A stretch of DNA of 64,000 bases from contig CAIIXF020000002.1 in the NCBI GenBank assembly GCA_903813345.2, forward strand, positions 5,990,001-6,054,000. Reading direction: 5' to 3'. The DNA is from Owenia fusiformis. Its lineage: Eukaryota; Annelida; Polychaeta; Sabellida; Oweniidae. Below the pieces are notes generated by a model. It saw only the letters and a list, made by a program, of their open reading frames with translations, searched no databases and had not been told where the DNA came from. The translations under genes and the position numbers were made by a program. Shown here one piece after another: positions 1-10,597 of the stretch (positions are counted from its first letter, which is position 1; each line of letters begins with the position of its first letter).

Positions 1-519
1 GCGCACACTTTAAGTGTCAAAATGTAGCTTAGACATAGCTTTAAAACCTCAGATAGGCCGGTGGGGCACATAAATCCATAACTCGAGATAAAAAGGCAGG
101 CGTTTGCCCTTTTGCCCATGGACTAGTATGGTGACGTGAATTATGGTTGGTTTGCCATTATGACGTCAAGATCACCGTGCGCGCGCACGTTATGACGCCT
201 GCGTTAGCCCTGCAGTGTTTACATTTACCAATTAGAGCCGACGCGAGGTTTTAGCCGCCGTATTAATCCATTTTTTAGCAGGGTCGATAACGCCGGCGAT
301 AAGAACATACGCATCCTGTTACACTTAGACATTTATCCGGCGTAAGAGCTTTCTCTGGCGATAAAAGTGCTAGTGTAACTAGGGCTAATGTTTCTACTAA
401 ATGTTTGAGAATGAACAACGCATTGCACACTTAAATGAGCTACCTGGATACATTCCTTAGTATTTTAGAATTTTTTATGTATTTGAATCGTCAATTGTAT
501 GGGTTTATCGGCAGAACAA
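1..519. other. intergenic DNA upstream of gene A
   Basis: No ORF with coding character and no clear repeat structure was seen here. The sequence holds some GC-richer stretches (CGCGCGCACG near 180) and is otherwise ordinary AT-rich DNA. Confidence 0.4.
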
Positions 520-1060
520 AGAGATTTTTCCATTTGTAAACACGATACAAATATATGTCTAACGAATATGGCATATTCATTCGTGGTGACAGATTCACCT
601 GCGGTATATGGCATACTAACTATTAACTAACAACTGAGAATGTGAAGCGGAAGTACGCAATTGCCAATTGCATCGATTGAACGAACGGGTAAACGTTTAT
701 AAATTATCATAACGATAATTGAATAAACAGAACAGTGCATTGAATATATCAACAAAATTGCAGAAGCATCACTCTATATTCGTCAGCAACCACACATAAT
801 AAACTTACGTTTTCACCTGCGATATATGTCATGCTCGTGTGCGGTATATGGCATATTCCGCAAGTGAGTATGACATATTCCACAGGTGACTATCGGGTAT
901 TCGCTGATAAGAATTTATCGCATATTCACTGCGAAATATGCCATACGCACCTGCGGAATATGTCATATACCGCAGGTAAGTACAGCATATTTACCCGTAT
1001 CACAAATACCGTGCAGCGATGAATATATGCCATATTCCGCGTAACATCGTTCTTTCAAAT
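520..1060. repeat. palindromic TATGCCATAT repeat element, copy 1
   Basis: This is a cluster of short imperfect palindromes built on GCGGTATATGGCATATTCCGC, spaced about 30 bases apart and occurring on both strands. A second long copy lies at 22806-23440 with the same flanks (an ACACGATACAAAxATATGTC start, then GATGCGGAAGTACGCAATTG-like sequence). The 63-residue ORF through it is a by-product of the repeat. Confidence 0.75.
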
Positions 1061-2130
1061 ATATAGTATCGGTAATTACTTTAATATTTATTTTTAGACT
1101 GTATAAAAATCGTGTATGCAAGTAAGATCCTTACTTTAAGTACATTTTTGTTGTATTTTGATGGACTTTTTTGTACTTAATTGTTACTGAGTACCGAGAG
1201 ATGAAATAATTTTAAAATAACAATATGGTTCATGGCTGAACTTTTTTACTAGTGTATCGTTTAGTAACATGTAATAAAAGTATCAATAGTTATCATTATC
1301 ATTAACGAAAAACAAAAATTTACGTAACAAAATAAAAGGTCTAATTCGGTTATGACCCGGATGCTTTGATTTTATACATTTTGGGACATGAATTTATGCC
1401 AATTTGATACGTGGACATAATAAGCACCATTCAGGAAAGCACAATGGTAACTAAAAAAACAATAGAACAAACTTACAATAAATCAAACTAACAAACGATC
1501 GCGAACATACAAACAAGCAGCGAAATTTCGCCAACAACATTTGCTAAAAATATAATTTACTGTATGAAAAGTACAGGAAATTTACGACTTCTTCTGTATT
1601 CTCGATTCTATATTCTGTCTTTTGATGCATCATAATTGTGAACTCCACCTATATATACCTTATTCGGAAATGAGCGAACACCATCAAAGTGAATGATATC
1701 CCGAGTAACGACCCATATAATGCCTGAACTATAGACCACTTTACATCAACTCAATAAAATTGATGTGATTTTATTGAATATAATACATTCATAATTCTTG
1801 CACAAGTCCACAAGTGGTAACAAATTAGTTTCTTTGTATTGTGCGACGTTATCAACAACTAATAAGTCATAACATACTTACGAACCATTTAGATTGTTTT
1901 ACTTTTTGTGATAATAGGGCGTTTTGTTATTTTCAACATTTACAGGTAAGACTTTTTTCCTAGCCTAACCTATCCTTACCAAAACTAAAATTATTATTGA
2001 AATCTGACATATAATTTCAAAAATATAAAACTGAAACTTGAGTATTTGATTAAAATAAAGTTTAGCTATTTCAATATTAGATTAAAATAAAGTTCAGGTG
2101 CTTTCAGGTTTTAAAATACATAACATCGAT
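1061..2130. other. upstream region of gene A
   Basis: AT-rich sequence without recognised coding content. CAG|GTAAGA at 1943-1951 could be the 5' splice site of a non-coding first exon for gene A, with a TTTCAG acceptor at 2103-2108 a few bases before the ATG exon. This is only a plausible arrangement. Confidence 0.3.
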
Positions 2131-2187
2131 ATGAAAACAAGAGGAATGAACATTTTTTCGCTGTTCCTTCTGCTCTGTCTCTTGGAG
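2131..2187 (+). CDS. gene A exon 1: signal peptide
   Basis: Starts at ATG 2131 and encodes 19 residues with the hydrophobic core FSLFLLLCLLE. The donor is GAG|GTAAGT at 2188, phase 0. An in-frame second ATG (codon 6) could also serve. Confidence 0.75.
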
Positions 2188-5100
2188 GTAAGTATCACAT
2201 AGGCAAACTTATATATCATATAATATGAATTGATAGTCTAATGATAATCTAACGAATGTAAATGCAACATTATAAAGAAGACGTTCCTCGGGCATCAAAA
2301 AATATTTTGACAATCGAATGTTTAATTTTACATAAAACGCGTTACTACACATATTCATTGTTTGCATAGCAATCGCTCCTTCACCTCATCATTATTCAAT
2401 TTAGGATGTACGTTCTTTGATACCTCCAGTCGTCGAAGCAAGCGATAGTGAGTGAAATCTTTATTTACGCTTATACTTTTAAAATTCCCGAAATGTCCAT
2501 GTTTAATTATTTTGAATATGTTACAATTCTTGAAATCCTGTTATTTTGTTTGTGCGTGTTCCTGCGTACGTACATGCGTGAATGTTCGTGTGTGGGTAGC
2601 ATAAAGAGATGTTCGGTCAAGTAAATGATGTCATACATTGTAGTAAAGGTTACATGCGGTACACAGACTGGAATGAGCGAGCCACTGATGATCGGACCAG
2701 TTACTATAGTTATAAACGTACAAGATCTTCCGGATGTCAGAAACTACACAGTGTATGCGTTTTCCTCAGACAACCCCCCGTGCGAGTTCAGTGGTTTACT
2801 CGATAACAGCACACAAAATCCGGGTACTTTCTTCAACAGGTGGTACGCCTACACTTGGAGCGCCCAAACGCTCGGCATAGGATCGCTAGGTCCATGTGGA
2901 ATGGAAAGGAAGGTAAGTTAAACACGAGACATAGTGTTTCCTATTAACTACAATAAGTAATTATCTATACACATTGTAACACCAAGCTTTTGTGTACATT
3001 TGTAAACGCCCAACTATGTATTCACAATTACATTATATTGTGGTACTTAAGAAATACTTTAACTGATACTAAATACGACAGTTCATCTTTGTGAAGTTTG
3101 GAGCAATCAAACGACCCCAAATGTTCAAAACAGATGCGCCTCCATCTCTTCAAAAATATGTTCCATAAATGGATATCACTGTGAATGAATTCATCTTAAT
3201 ACAATAAATAATATATCAAGAAAACACTTACATGATGTATAATCAAATAACTAAAAATACAATATTTTTAAATATTCTTACATAAGCGCTCCGCTCGTGA
3301 AGACGTTTTATCCAATGGAATTTTCTATTGGAATTGATCTTGGTTAAATGTAAAAAGAATACATCAACTTATGTGTTTATAACAATATCAAAAGTACCAA
3401 TTACTTAGTATATGCTTTAGAATGCCAGCACAATTCAGGTGAAGATAGAAGTGGTAGAAGGTACATGTACATTACTGACAGACGAAGACAAGGCGTTTGT
3501 TAGTGAATGCGTGTATAACAATATCCAAAATAACAATTACGTATATGCTTTAGAATGCCAGCACAATTCAGATTAAGATAGAAGTGGTAGAAGGTACATG
3601 TACATTACTGACAGACGAAGAGAAGGCGTTTGTTAGTGAATGCGTGTATAACAATATCCAAAATAACAATTATTTATATGCTTTAGAATGCAAGCACAAT
3701 TCAAATGAAGATAGTAGTAGTAGAAGGTACTTTACTGACAGACAAAGACAAGGCGTTTGTAATTGAATGTGTGTACAATCCAGCGGGAACAGGTCCAATC
3801 TCGACAGTTAATATTGACAACGATATAGTACCGTAAGTACAGGTTGGGCCAAAAAACGTTCATATTTTTTATTTCGATATAACTTTGAAAATGCACTCCA
3901 TGAAATTGTTGCATGATATGCAGAAATACAGATGTTCCAAAAGTGGCATAAATAATTCTTAAGGGATATCTTAATAATTCAGGTAAACAGACACTAGGGG
4001 TCTGAAAAATTACAGATATCAGGATGAAATTCAAAGGAACAATTTTTACAATGATAATAGTCATGCCTCATATATACATTTCCAGATTGACATTTTATAC
4101 ATTCAGCCAGAGACACATGTTATGTATGATGTACACACTATATATTGTAATTTCTATTTCTGAAAGAAATGAAAGTATCGGATGTGTATTGAGACCGATA
4201 GGAAAAATTAAATGGATTGGTTCAACATATAGAAAAACGGATCTGACTATAACTTTTCAGATAGACCCCTAATGTCTGTTTATCTTTATAACTTTTCAGA
4301 TAGACTAATGTCTGTTTACCTTTATAACTTTTCAGATATACCCCTAATGTCTGTTTACCTTTATTACTCAAGAACCAATCATTGATTTATTTATCCGACT
4401 TCAGGAGCAATTGTAGAATATACCCCTATATATCCTGCCTAAATATTATTGAAATTTGTGCATTTTCAAAAAGTTATATCTAAATAACAAATAAGGACGT
4501 TTTTGACCCACCCTGTAGAAGTAATTCATCAGGTGTTTTGTCTCCCTTTTCCACTGTCTTTCAATCCCTATTTCACTTTTCCACAACTAGTTACTTTGAC
4601 GGAACGTCAACGTAACAAAATGGATGAACTTCTTGGATACGAGTTTTTTGTTTTCTCGATTTAAATCTACTTATAGTTATAAGTGATGTTGCGAATTATT
4701 ATTTGGTACAAAGTTAGACACTATAGTCTAGCTTTAATAGTTTCTTCGGTTTGGATTTTGATTTTTAATTAAAGCTGTAATTCACGCATTTAGACCATCG
4801 ATCGCTTTTGTTACATTGACGTAAGTCGTCAAAGTAACATACATTGGACATTGGTAATATAACGGATTTTCGTCAATATAACAAAAGCGAGGGGCTAAAT
4901 ATATGAATTTCAACTTCATTTACAGAACAAATTCCAAATCGAAGAAACTTATTAAAAAACTAGACTATATGTTCTAGCTTTGTGCCAAATTATAATCTGC
5001 AACTTGACTTATAAGTAGGTTTAAATCGCGAAAACAAAGCAACTCGTAACCAGGAAGTTCATCCATTTTGTTACATTGACGTTCCGTCAAAGTAACTAGT

Positions 5101-8100
5101 TGTGGAACAGTGCTATTTCATGGCGTCTGCATGGAGCGAATGTTTCGAATTCGAATCAAATATATTAGTCATGAATGCATGAATCGAATGGGCATTTGCC
5201 CTAATGCAGGCAAGAGACGGGGGAATTTATAATACTCAAGCCTGGTCATTCAGACAGAGTTCTACACCTCATTCTACACCTTATTTGATCTATATTCCAG
5301 ATGTATTATTTTCGTGTTATTCAAAATGTATTTCATGCATTTTGGTATAATGCAGGTGTATAGAGTTGACAAAATTGAAAGCAAGTTTCCCGATAGGCTT
5401 TCCGACGAACGACTATACCACCTCAAATATTTTATCTCCAGATATAAAAGGTCTTCAGACTATTCTGTTGTTGAGTTACTTGAAATTCAAAATGCAAAAT
5501 TGCGCAAATTCTGTTAATATCCACATTTGTTGAAAAGTGAACGCAGTTCATTCAGGTCTTTCCTGGAACAGTATTGACATGACATGCATGAGAGGGATTG
5601 ATATGAGCTCCAAATATTGTTTTGAGACAATTATGGGAAAGTACTTGAAAGAGCTGATTATGCACCAAGGTATTTAGTCTGGAATACATTATAGGCCAGA
5701 TGGTGATGTTAGCGCTACTGGTACTCCGAATCAGCTTGATAGAACGTATGGATTGACCCTCATCTACTCTACAACAGCCAACCCCGTTTCCAACCCTGTT
5801 AATATTGGAACTCACGTCCAGTTAAGAGTATTGGCGAGTGGAGACGATGATGGGACCAATGGCGCAGGTTTGGTTTCTTGTATTTTTCAAATCACGATAA
5901 TGTCAACATCAGACACAGTCCCAAATCTTCTACTTTCAGTGCTAATTTAAGATTGTACCGACGAAACTAATTAAATCTGATACTACAGTAGCGACATTGA
6001 AAAGGAGGGAATTTGTTTGATTTCTCGTTTCAGTCGGAGATGAGAACGGCGTCCGTGTTGTATCGTGTACAGCTAAAAACGATGACGGTTCCAAGCAAGT
6101 TGTAATCATAAATGAATAGTAAGTAGATATACTAACTGCTTAGTGCTTACAAACGGTTGGTTGAAATCAGTTTATTAATATAGGGTGTCGTCTTTTGGCT
6201 TAGTTTTCCGAGGGTACCACGAATAGTACAATAATGTCATTTCTAAGGGCAATATAGTGAAATATTGGACCAAGGGCCGAAGGCCCAAGGTCCAATATTT
6301 CACTATATTGCTCGCAGAAATGACGTTTTTAGTATTATTACCACCGTTAACGACCAGGGCTGAAATAGCAAGAAAATCTTACGCACTGAACGATATCTAA
6401 TTTCCCGGGGAAAGATTGCCGGTCCAGAATATATTCTAGACCGGTCCATATGGACCACCACTATGACGTCACACATTTCTCAGGTCGATATAGTAAAATG
6501 AATGCCTTCTAAACTAGCACTAAAACCCCTAGAACCAAGGGCGTTACAATACCCGGGAATTTATCGGTTCGTGCAGTACTTGTTTGTGATAGCGCCCTCT
6601 GTAGGTCACTGTGCTTCATAGCCTACAACAATACGGGGTAGGATATCGGGAATTCGGTCAGTTTCTATCCGTCGATTTCGCTATGAATTGAAGCAAGTGT
6701 GACCACTTTATCCACTTAAACAATTTGATAATTGATTAAATCTTTAAACAAAATCGATAAACACGTTATACACTTCCTATCTCCTTAGAAATTAGTATGT
6801 ATTTATGGATTGTGTTTTCGAACAAGGCTCGACCCAAACCAATAGGGAAATCCTTATGCTAATTAGTATGACGTCATATTTTCCTGGGGAATCCTAGATT
6901 TCAAAGCCTCAGTCTGTTATTGTGTCAAATGTAAACGCTCTTTTGCAGACAGAAAATTGACAGATTAGCTTTTAACTTTCAGCTTTGATGTTTAAATAAT
7001 CTGTATTTCTACCGGACTTCTTGCTGAATATCATATAATGTTATAACTTGATTTGGACCATTGCCTGATTGATCATTCTGAAATTTTGATTGTGATTCAT
7101 GATTGATTGGCAAGAAAAATAATTCCTATTGTTTTCCAGCGAAGTCAAAATGTTACAGCATGAGTTATAATGTCGAGTTTGCATCATGTTAAATTCTGCT
7201 AGTGATTAGAAGTCCATGCACAAGCATACACACAAGAGACAAACACACCCAGGCTCCAGGCCGTGGATGGAAATATAAAACTATTTAAGACACAAACTGG
7301 TATTAATAGACCGATATGTAGTGTCTGCCATGTATTGAAGGTAAACCAATCTGCATTATTAATGTTTCTTCTATCAATACATGGATTGTGCAATGGAAAA
7401 GCAATGGCACAATCAAAGATGTGCATATCAATCGTGAATATCTCTCGGTTCAAAGCTTATTTCCAACAGGATCGTGTCAAAATATGTGTCTGAGTAACAG
7501 TTATACATTATAAGATCGCAAACTCTTACCAATTATCAGCCGAATGGCTCATTTTCAACGAAATGTCCTTAAGACAACAGCCCTGGGTCGCGCCTGAGAC
7601 CAAAAACTAATTCAAATAGCCCTCCCCTAATTATATTGGATAATCACATTTATGCGTGCGCGTGCAGCTCATCCACTGAACGAAACGCCACTTCCCGCTG
7701 AAATCACCGGGTATTGATCTTTCCCTTGCTAGAACTGGCCCGGTAAGGTGGTAATAATGTGAAAAGGACGTCTCTAATTGGTCAAAAAGAGAGGCTCGGC
7801 ATTCTCCGTCAGATTGAATCGGCAAAATTCGGTTGTATGGCTTACCTTCGGTTGTATGGCTTACCTTCGGCTGCATATCCCAACCTCAATTAAATGGAAA
7901 AGATGCTGTCCCTATTCATATAATCATGTCATTCAGCCGAGAAAAGTGGCCTAAGTGAATGACTAGTTCTTTTGATTGTACTATTTATCTTACACAAAAA
8001 TATAATGTTAGTCAATTTAGCGAGATAGATAATGACGGAAGTAATGCTTGTAAGATTTGGTGCATCAGTTTCCCCAGTTAATAATATAATTTCATCATAC

Positions 8101-9449
8101 AGCTGCAGAGATTTGACATCAGAAATCAAATGGGTCCCCATTTCGCCAGTACCAACGGACCAAGTTGGATTTACAAGCAAGTACTTACAGTCATTTTCAC
8201 CACCGTTTGAGATGTTTGCTATTACTGGAGGAAGCAGACGCAATCTTGTGACGTTCACATGTGACGTAGATGTATGTCGGACCCAAGATAATTGTGATGG
8301 GGTAGGTTGATGATACAAAAAGGCATATTTTTATTTATCCTACACTTAGTGTACTAAATGTATAATAACATGAAAAAATAAATTTGATATTTATTGGCAA
8401 AATGAATATCCGGAGGATATCGTTACGATATACTCCGGGCGGAGGATATCGTGACGATATACTCCGGAAAACCCAATATGCGGAGGATATTGTGACGATA
8501 TACTCCGCTTGTTGATTTCCCGCCAAATTGACTCTATTTGGCATGAAATTCATTTTACAATGATATTATACATTCAGGACACTCCTTGTAAGTGTAGGAT
8601 AATAAGAACATCCTATGATTTTTTTCAGAATATCATTTTAATCTACTCGGTGATATTGATATATACACTCGTTCGCTTCGCTCTCTCGTGCACATATCAA
8701 TATCACCTCGTAGATAAAAATGATATTCCTCAAAATCATAGGATATCCTATAAATCTTTAACTTACCATCTGTATCAAAATAAAGATATCACAAATGTGC
8801 TGTCTGAGTCTGGGTATTGTGTTAGAGGAAGTATGAACCGGCAATGATGTTTTTAGCTGACATTGTTAAATATATGTCATTTTAAATTTTATGATTGTGA
8901 AGTATAATTTCAATTAAAGGACAACTGTCCATTGAAACGGCGAAAACGTGAACTCCTAAACAGCATCCGTGGTCCTAAATACAGCAACGTCGGAGATGGT
9001 CACATTCAGTTGACGGCATTGGTGATGGTACAATATGTCGACCCAACGTCTGGTAATAGTGGCGCAGAAAAATGTGAGTCTAGCATTCGCAAAAATTAAC
9101 ATTATAAACCTCATACATTTGCCACATGGCTGTTATAAGTACAATTGGCGAAAAGAAAGCCACAGTGTCACCTATAAATCGCATTGTAAATTGATAACTT
9201 TAAAATGTACTTTAGAACATGCTTCTGTAAATATGTTGAATCTCCTTTTTATACTTTTAACCTTTGTATATTATTTATTTTAATTTGATGTACATTTTTA
9301 TGCTCTCCCCAACACGGAGGAAAATAAAGAAACATAAACATAAACATAAACTCATTAATTATTTTAATTTTTCAGGTTCACGGATATCTGGAAAGCAGTT
9401 TTGGATCCTCAGCTTTCTCATCATTATGCATCATGACTCACCTAACTAG
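2131..9449 (+). CDS. gene A: zona pellucida (ZP) domain protein, 9 exons, 391 aa
   Basis: Likely a secreted or membrane-tethered ZP-domain protein that polymerises into extracellular filaments. Exons 2131-2187, 2405-2447, 2644-2912, 3711-3832, 5695-5867, 6034-6118, 8103-8301, 8920-9073 and 9376-9449 join with matching phases to 1176 nt. A signal peptide (residues 1-18, core FSLFLLLCLLE) precedes ZP-N from about residue 34 (IKVTCGTQTGM, PPCEFS, GPCGME, IECVYN: four spaced cysteines). ZP-C follows (VVSCTAKNDDG, IINEYCRD, FTCDVDVC). KRRKR at residues 322-326 fits the consensus furin cleavage site at the end of a ZP module. IQLTALVMV (345-353) resembles the external hydrophobic patch, and the C-terminal hydrophobic stretch FWILSFLII is very short for a membrane anchor. 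The ZP assignment is family knowledge; the exact orthologue is not recognised. Exon 4 is the least certain exon because its acceptor is odd. Confidence 0.8.
2405..2447 (+). CDS. gene A exon 2: short linker
   Basis: Acceptor TTTAG|GAT, donor ATA|GTGAGT at 2448, phase 0 in and phase 1 out. It encodes DVRSLIPPVVEASD, a mature N-terminal linker before the ZP-N module. Confidence 0.65.
2644..2912 (+). CDS. gene A exon 3: ZP-N module
   Basis: Acceptor TTGTAG|TA, donor AAG|GTAAGT at 2913, phase 1 in and phase 0 out. The exon reads IKVTCGTQTGM at its start and carries PPCEFSGLL and GPCGMERK, giving three of the four ZP-N cysteines. An in-frame stop at 2622 excludes a longer exon; the acceptor has a weak pyrimidine tract. 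Confidence 0.7.
3371..3704 (+). repeat. 133-bp tandem copies of a 3' splice site plus start of ZP exon 4
   Basis: Copy 1 has its acceptor at 3438 and copy 2 at 3571. Each copy contains the intron end (TATGCTTTAGAATGC, CACAATTCAG) and about 80 nt of exon reading EVVEGTCTLLTDE and AFVSECVYN. The functional continuation exists only after the third copy at 3705. The period is not a multiple of three. Splicing at copy 1 meets TAA at 3574, and splicing at copy 2 ends at a stop after GVCN near 3764. Confidence 0.85.
3711..3832 (+). CDS. gene A exon 4: end of ZP-N, third copy of a repeated exon start
   Basis: Encodes IVVVEGTLLTDKDKAF followed by VIECVYNPAGTG, which supplies the fourth ZP-N cysteine. 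Donor CC|GTAAGT at 3833. This is the third and only complete copy of a 133-bp triplication. Its homologous acceptor is CAA instead of CAG, so the proposed acceptor is the AAG six bases downstream, which keeps phase 0. Confidence 0.55.
3840..4515. mobile_element. mariner-like MITE with CAGGNTGGGYCAAAAAACGT termini
   Basis: The left end CAGGTTGGGCCAAAAAACGT is mirrored by ACGTTTTTGACCCACCCTG at the right end, and both ends are flanked by TA (3838-3839 and 4516-4517). The inverted repeats continue inward for several tens of bases (ATAACTTTxxxAAAATGCAC). Near 4245-4370 a short internal motif (AACTTTTCAGATA, CCTAATGTCTGTTTA) is repeated in tandem. No transposase ORF was seen, so it is a non-autonomous element of the TA-target class. 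Confidence 0.8.
4574..5112. mobile_element. long fold-back (palindromic) MITE
   Basis: The two halves are inverted copies over roughly 200 bp each: CCACAACTAGTTACTTTGAC at 4581 mirrors GTCAAAGTAACTAGTTGTGG at 5105. Internal blocks such as AACAAAATGGATGAACTTC also match in reverse. There is no coding capacity. Confidence 0.8.
5113..5694. other. gene A intron 4, 3' part
   Basis: Intronic AT-rich DNA. A 67-residue ORF at 5314-5517 has a plausible TTCCAG acceptor at 5295-5300, but no donor that would restore phase between exons 4 and 5, so it is not taken as an exon. Confidence 0.35.
5695..5867 (+). CDS. gene A exon 5: start of ZP-C
   Basis: Acceptor TTATAG|G, donor GCAG|GTTTGG at 5868; phase 2 in and phase 1 out. 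It encodes PDGDVSATGTPNQLDRTYG and later NPVNIGTHVQLRVLASGDDD, the strand that in ZP-C modules precedes the conserved cysteine. Confidence 0.7.
6034..6118 (+). CDS. gene A exon 6: ZP-C core
   Basis: Acceptor TCGTTTCAG|TC, donor TA|GTAAGT at 6119. It encodes GDENGVRVVSCTAKNDDG then SKQVVIINE, matching the ZP-C pattern of a conserved cysteine followed by a short hydrophobic strand before the next cysteine. Confidence 0.75.
6231..6343. repeat. near-perfect 40-bp hairpin in intron 6
   Basis: Two arms (CAATATAGTGAAATATTGGA and its reverse complement) are separated by the tiny loop GAA within AAGGGCCGAAGGCCC. One arm reappears alone at 40468-40510 (GGTCCAATATTTCACTATA), showing that it belongs to a dispersed family. 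Confidence 0.75.
6335..7760. mobile_element. candidate inverted-repeat element in intron 6
   Basis: ATTATTACCACC near 6335 is mirrored by GGTGGTAATAAT near 7750. Pieces of the interior recur at 22440-22590 in gene B (ATGACGTCA, GGTCGATATAGTAAAA, ACTAGCACTAAA, CTAGAACTGGCCCGG-like), so this is a dispersed family. No transposase was recognised and the boundaries are approximate. Confidence 0.4.
8103..8301 (+). CDS. gene A exon 7: ZP-C with conserved cysteines
   Basis: Acceptor CATACAG|C completes a Tyr codon from exon 6. Upstream acceptors were rejected because they create a stop. It encodes YCRDLTSEIKWVPISPVPT, FEMFAITGG and VTFTCDVDVCRTQDNCDG, the C-x-V-x-x-C pattern of the last part of ZP-C. 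Donor GGG|GTAGGT at 8302, phase 0. Confidence 0.75.
8336..8755. mobile_element. two-hairpin element with triple palindrome, copy 1
   Basis: About 420 bp in intron 7, nearly identical to 61265-61680. It contains three successive palindromes of the type CGGAGGATATCGTNACGATA-TACTCCG. These lie between inverted arms starting TATCCTACACTTA, followed by a second long hairpin (ATCTACTCGGTGATATTGAT against ATCAATATCACCTCGTAGAT). ORFs of 72 and 112 residues across it recur in the other copy only because the DNA is copied. Confidence 0.85.
8920..9073 (+). CDS. gene A exon 8: furin-type site and hydrophobic patch
   Basis: Acceptor TTAAAG|GAC, donor AAAAT|GTGAGT at 9074; phase 0 in and phase 1 out. It encodes DNCPLKRRKRELLNSIRG, with the basic KRRKR run expected as the convertase site, then HIQLTALVMVQY, a likely external hydrophobic patch. 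Confidence 0.75.
9265..9355 (+). repeat. retroposon-like 3' tail with (ATAAAC)n
   Basis: GGAGGAAAATAAAG is followed by repeated AACATA units, the kind of simple-repeat tail seen at 3' ends of SINE or CR1-like copies. It lies in the last intron of gene A. Assignment to a family is not possible by eye. Confidence 0.35.
9376..9449 (+). CDS. gene A exon 9: C-terminal hydrophobic tail
   Basis: Acceptor TTTTTCAG|GT completes a Cys codon. It encodes SRISGKQFWILSFLIIMHH and then DSPN and a TAG stop. The hydrophobic core is only about 10 residues, short for a transmembrane anchor. Confidence 0.65.
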
Positions 9450-9466
9450 ACATTCATTGAAACACA

Positions 9467-9472
9467 ATTAAA
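9467..9472 (+). terminator. possible poly(A) signal of gene A
   Basis: ATTAAA lies 18 bases after the stop codon of gene A. Confidence 0.3.
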
Positions 9473-10560
9473 ATTGTTACCCCCATTTTTGACATTTTTG
9501 TTGTCTAGAAGTGTTCTAGATGATATCAAAGTTTAAGAAAATTTGAATCATGTCTAGAAATATTTTAAAAATTAGGGCCATTGTGGTGGGTTTGGGTGCT
9601 TTTTTGCTGTCATTTTTTACCCAGTTTCCACGGTTGCCTTGGTAACTATTAGGCTTTGCTTACCATGACAACTTGATTCTTGAAGCACATCCACCAGCTA
9701 GTGGTTGGGCCAAGTTTGATGGAAAATGAGCATGGCAAGTAGTAAAACGGCAAAACAAAAGATATACTAATTAAATGTATAACAAAATATGTGAAAATTA
9801 GAAAGATTGACCGTTTAATTAATCTAAATAATATTTTAATTTAACATTGCTCTCAATCGGAAATTCTTTTTTATTTTTTAGAAAAAATCTCACAATCCAT
9901 ATTTAACTGAGAGGGCGGCGTTTATAAATTATTATAATGATTACTGAATTAACAGTTCAGTGCACAAAATATATCAACCAAAACAATAGACTAGATTCTA
10001 GAAGAAATAATCTTGATTTACGTCATTAAAAATTAAGAATTTGGCCAAAGTGATTAGGGAAGATTTCTTATAGACCCCTTGCTATAAAATCACAAATTGT
10101 GAAATTTCTTTTCTTGTATTGGACAAACAATATTTTCTTTAACTGGACATATTTCAAATTCTATAGCTATCAGGTACATAAGGGTAATATGAAAATTGAA
10201 CTACTAAAACTGATGAATATTCAAGTTTAAGGGAATTCTAATACCCTGCCATGTTATCTACCCCGAATTGGCCACCTGGTGGTGAAAAGTGTACCTACCT
10301 ATCTGGGTAATTAATTAATACTTAAGTATACCCCCGCAAAACATTAGACGAAAAGAAAAAATACATGCATATTTCAGCAATGACAGAATATGAAAGCAAA
10401 AAGTAAGAACCGAAAGAAAAGAAAAGCAACGCAAATAGTCTGTAGAGAAAAGCTTAGAATTCAAAACTCGACGACTAAAATAGAATAGAGAAAAAGATGC
10501 ATCGGAGAATTCATGATTATTAGACAATCTTTTCTGGAAAATTATATCAAATAAAGTCAC
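9473..10560. repeat. intergenic DNA with dispersed repeat copy (10070-10310)
   Basis: 10070-10310 shares long stretches with 39480-39690 (AACTACTAAAACTGATGAAT, TACCCTGCCATG, GGCCACCTGGTGGTGAAAA), so both are copies of one dispersed family of about 220 bp. The remainder shows no gene. Confidence 0.6.
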
Positions 10561-10597
10561 AAACTTTGTCCTATAGTGAGGGCATCAGGGAAGGTCT

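Noticed and set aside
5314..5517. 67-residue ORF considered as an extra ZP exon
   Set aside because: No donor restores phase 2 to exon 5, and the ZP pattern is complete without it.
8029..8102. Longer version of gene A exon 7 starting near 8029 or 8055
   Set aside because: These acceptors either break the phase or create a TAA at the junction; the acceptor at 8101-8102 gives a Tyr codon and the expected ZP-C cysteine.
7929..8318. 129-residue minus-strand ORF
   Set aside because: Antisense shadow of gene A exon 7, whose ZP-C cysteines, phase and splice sites are well supported.
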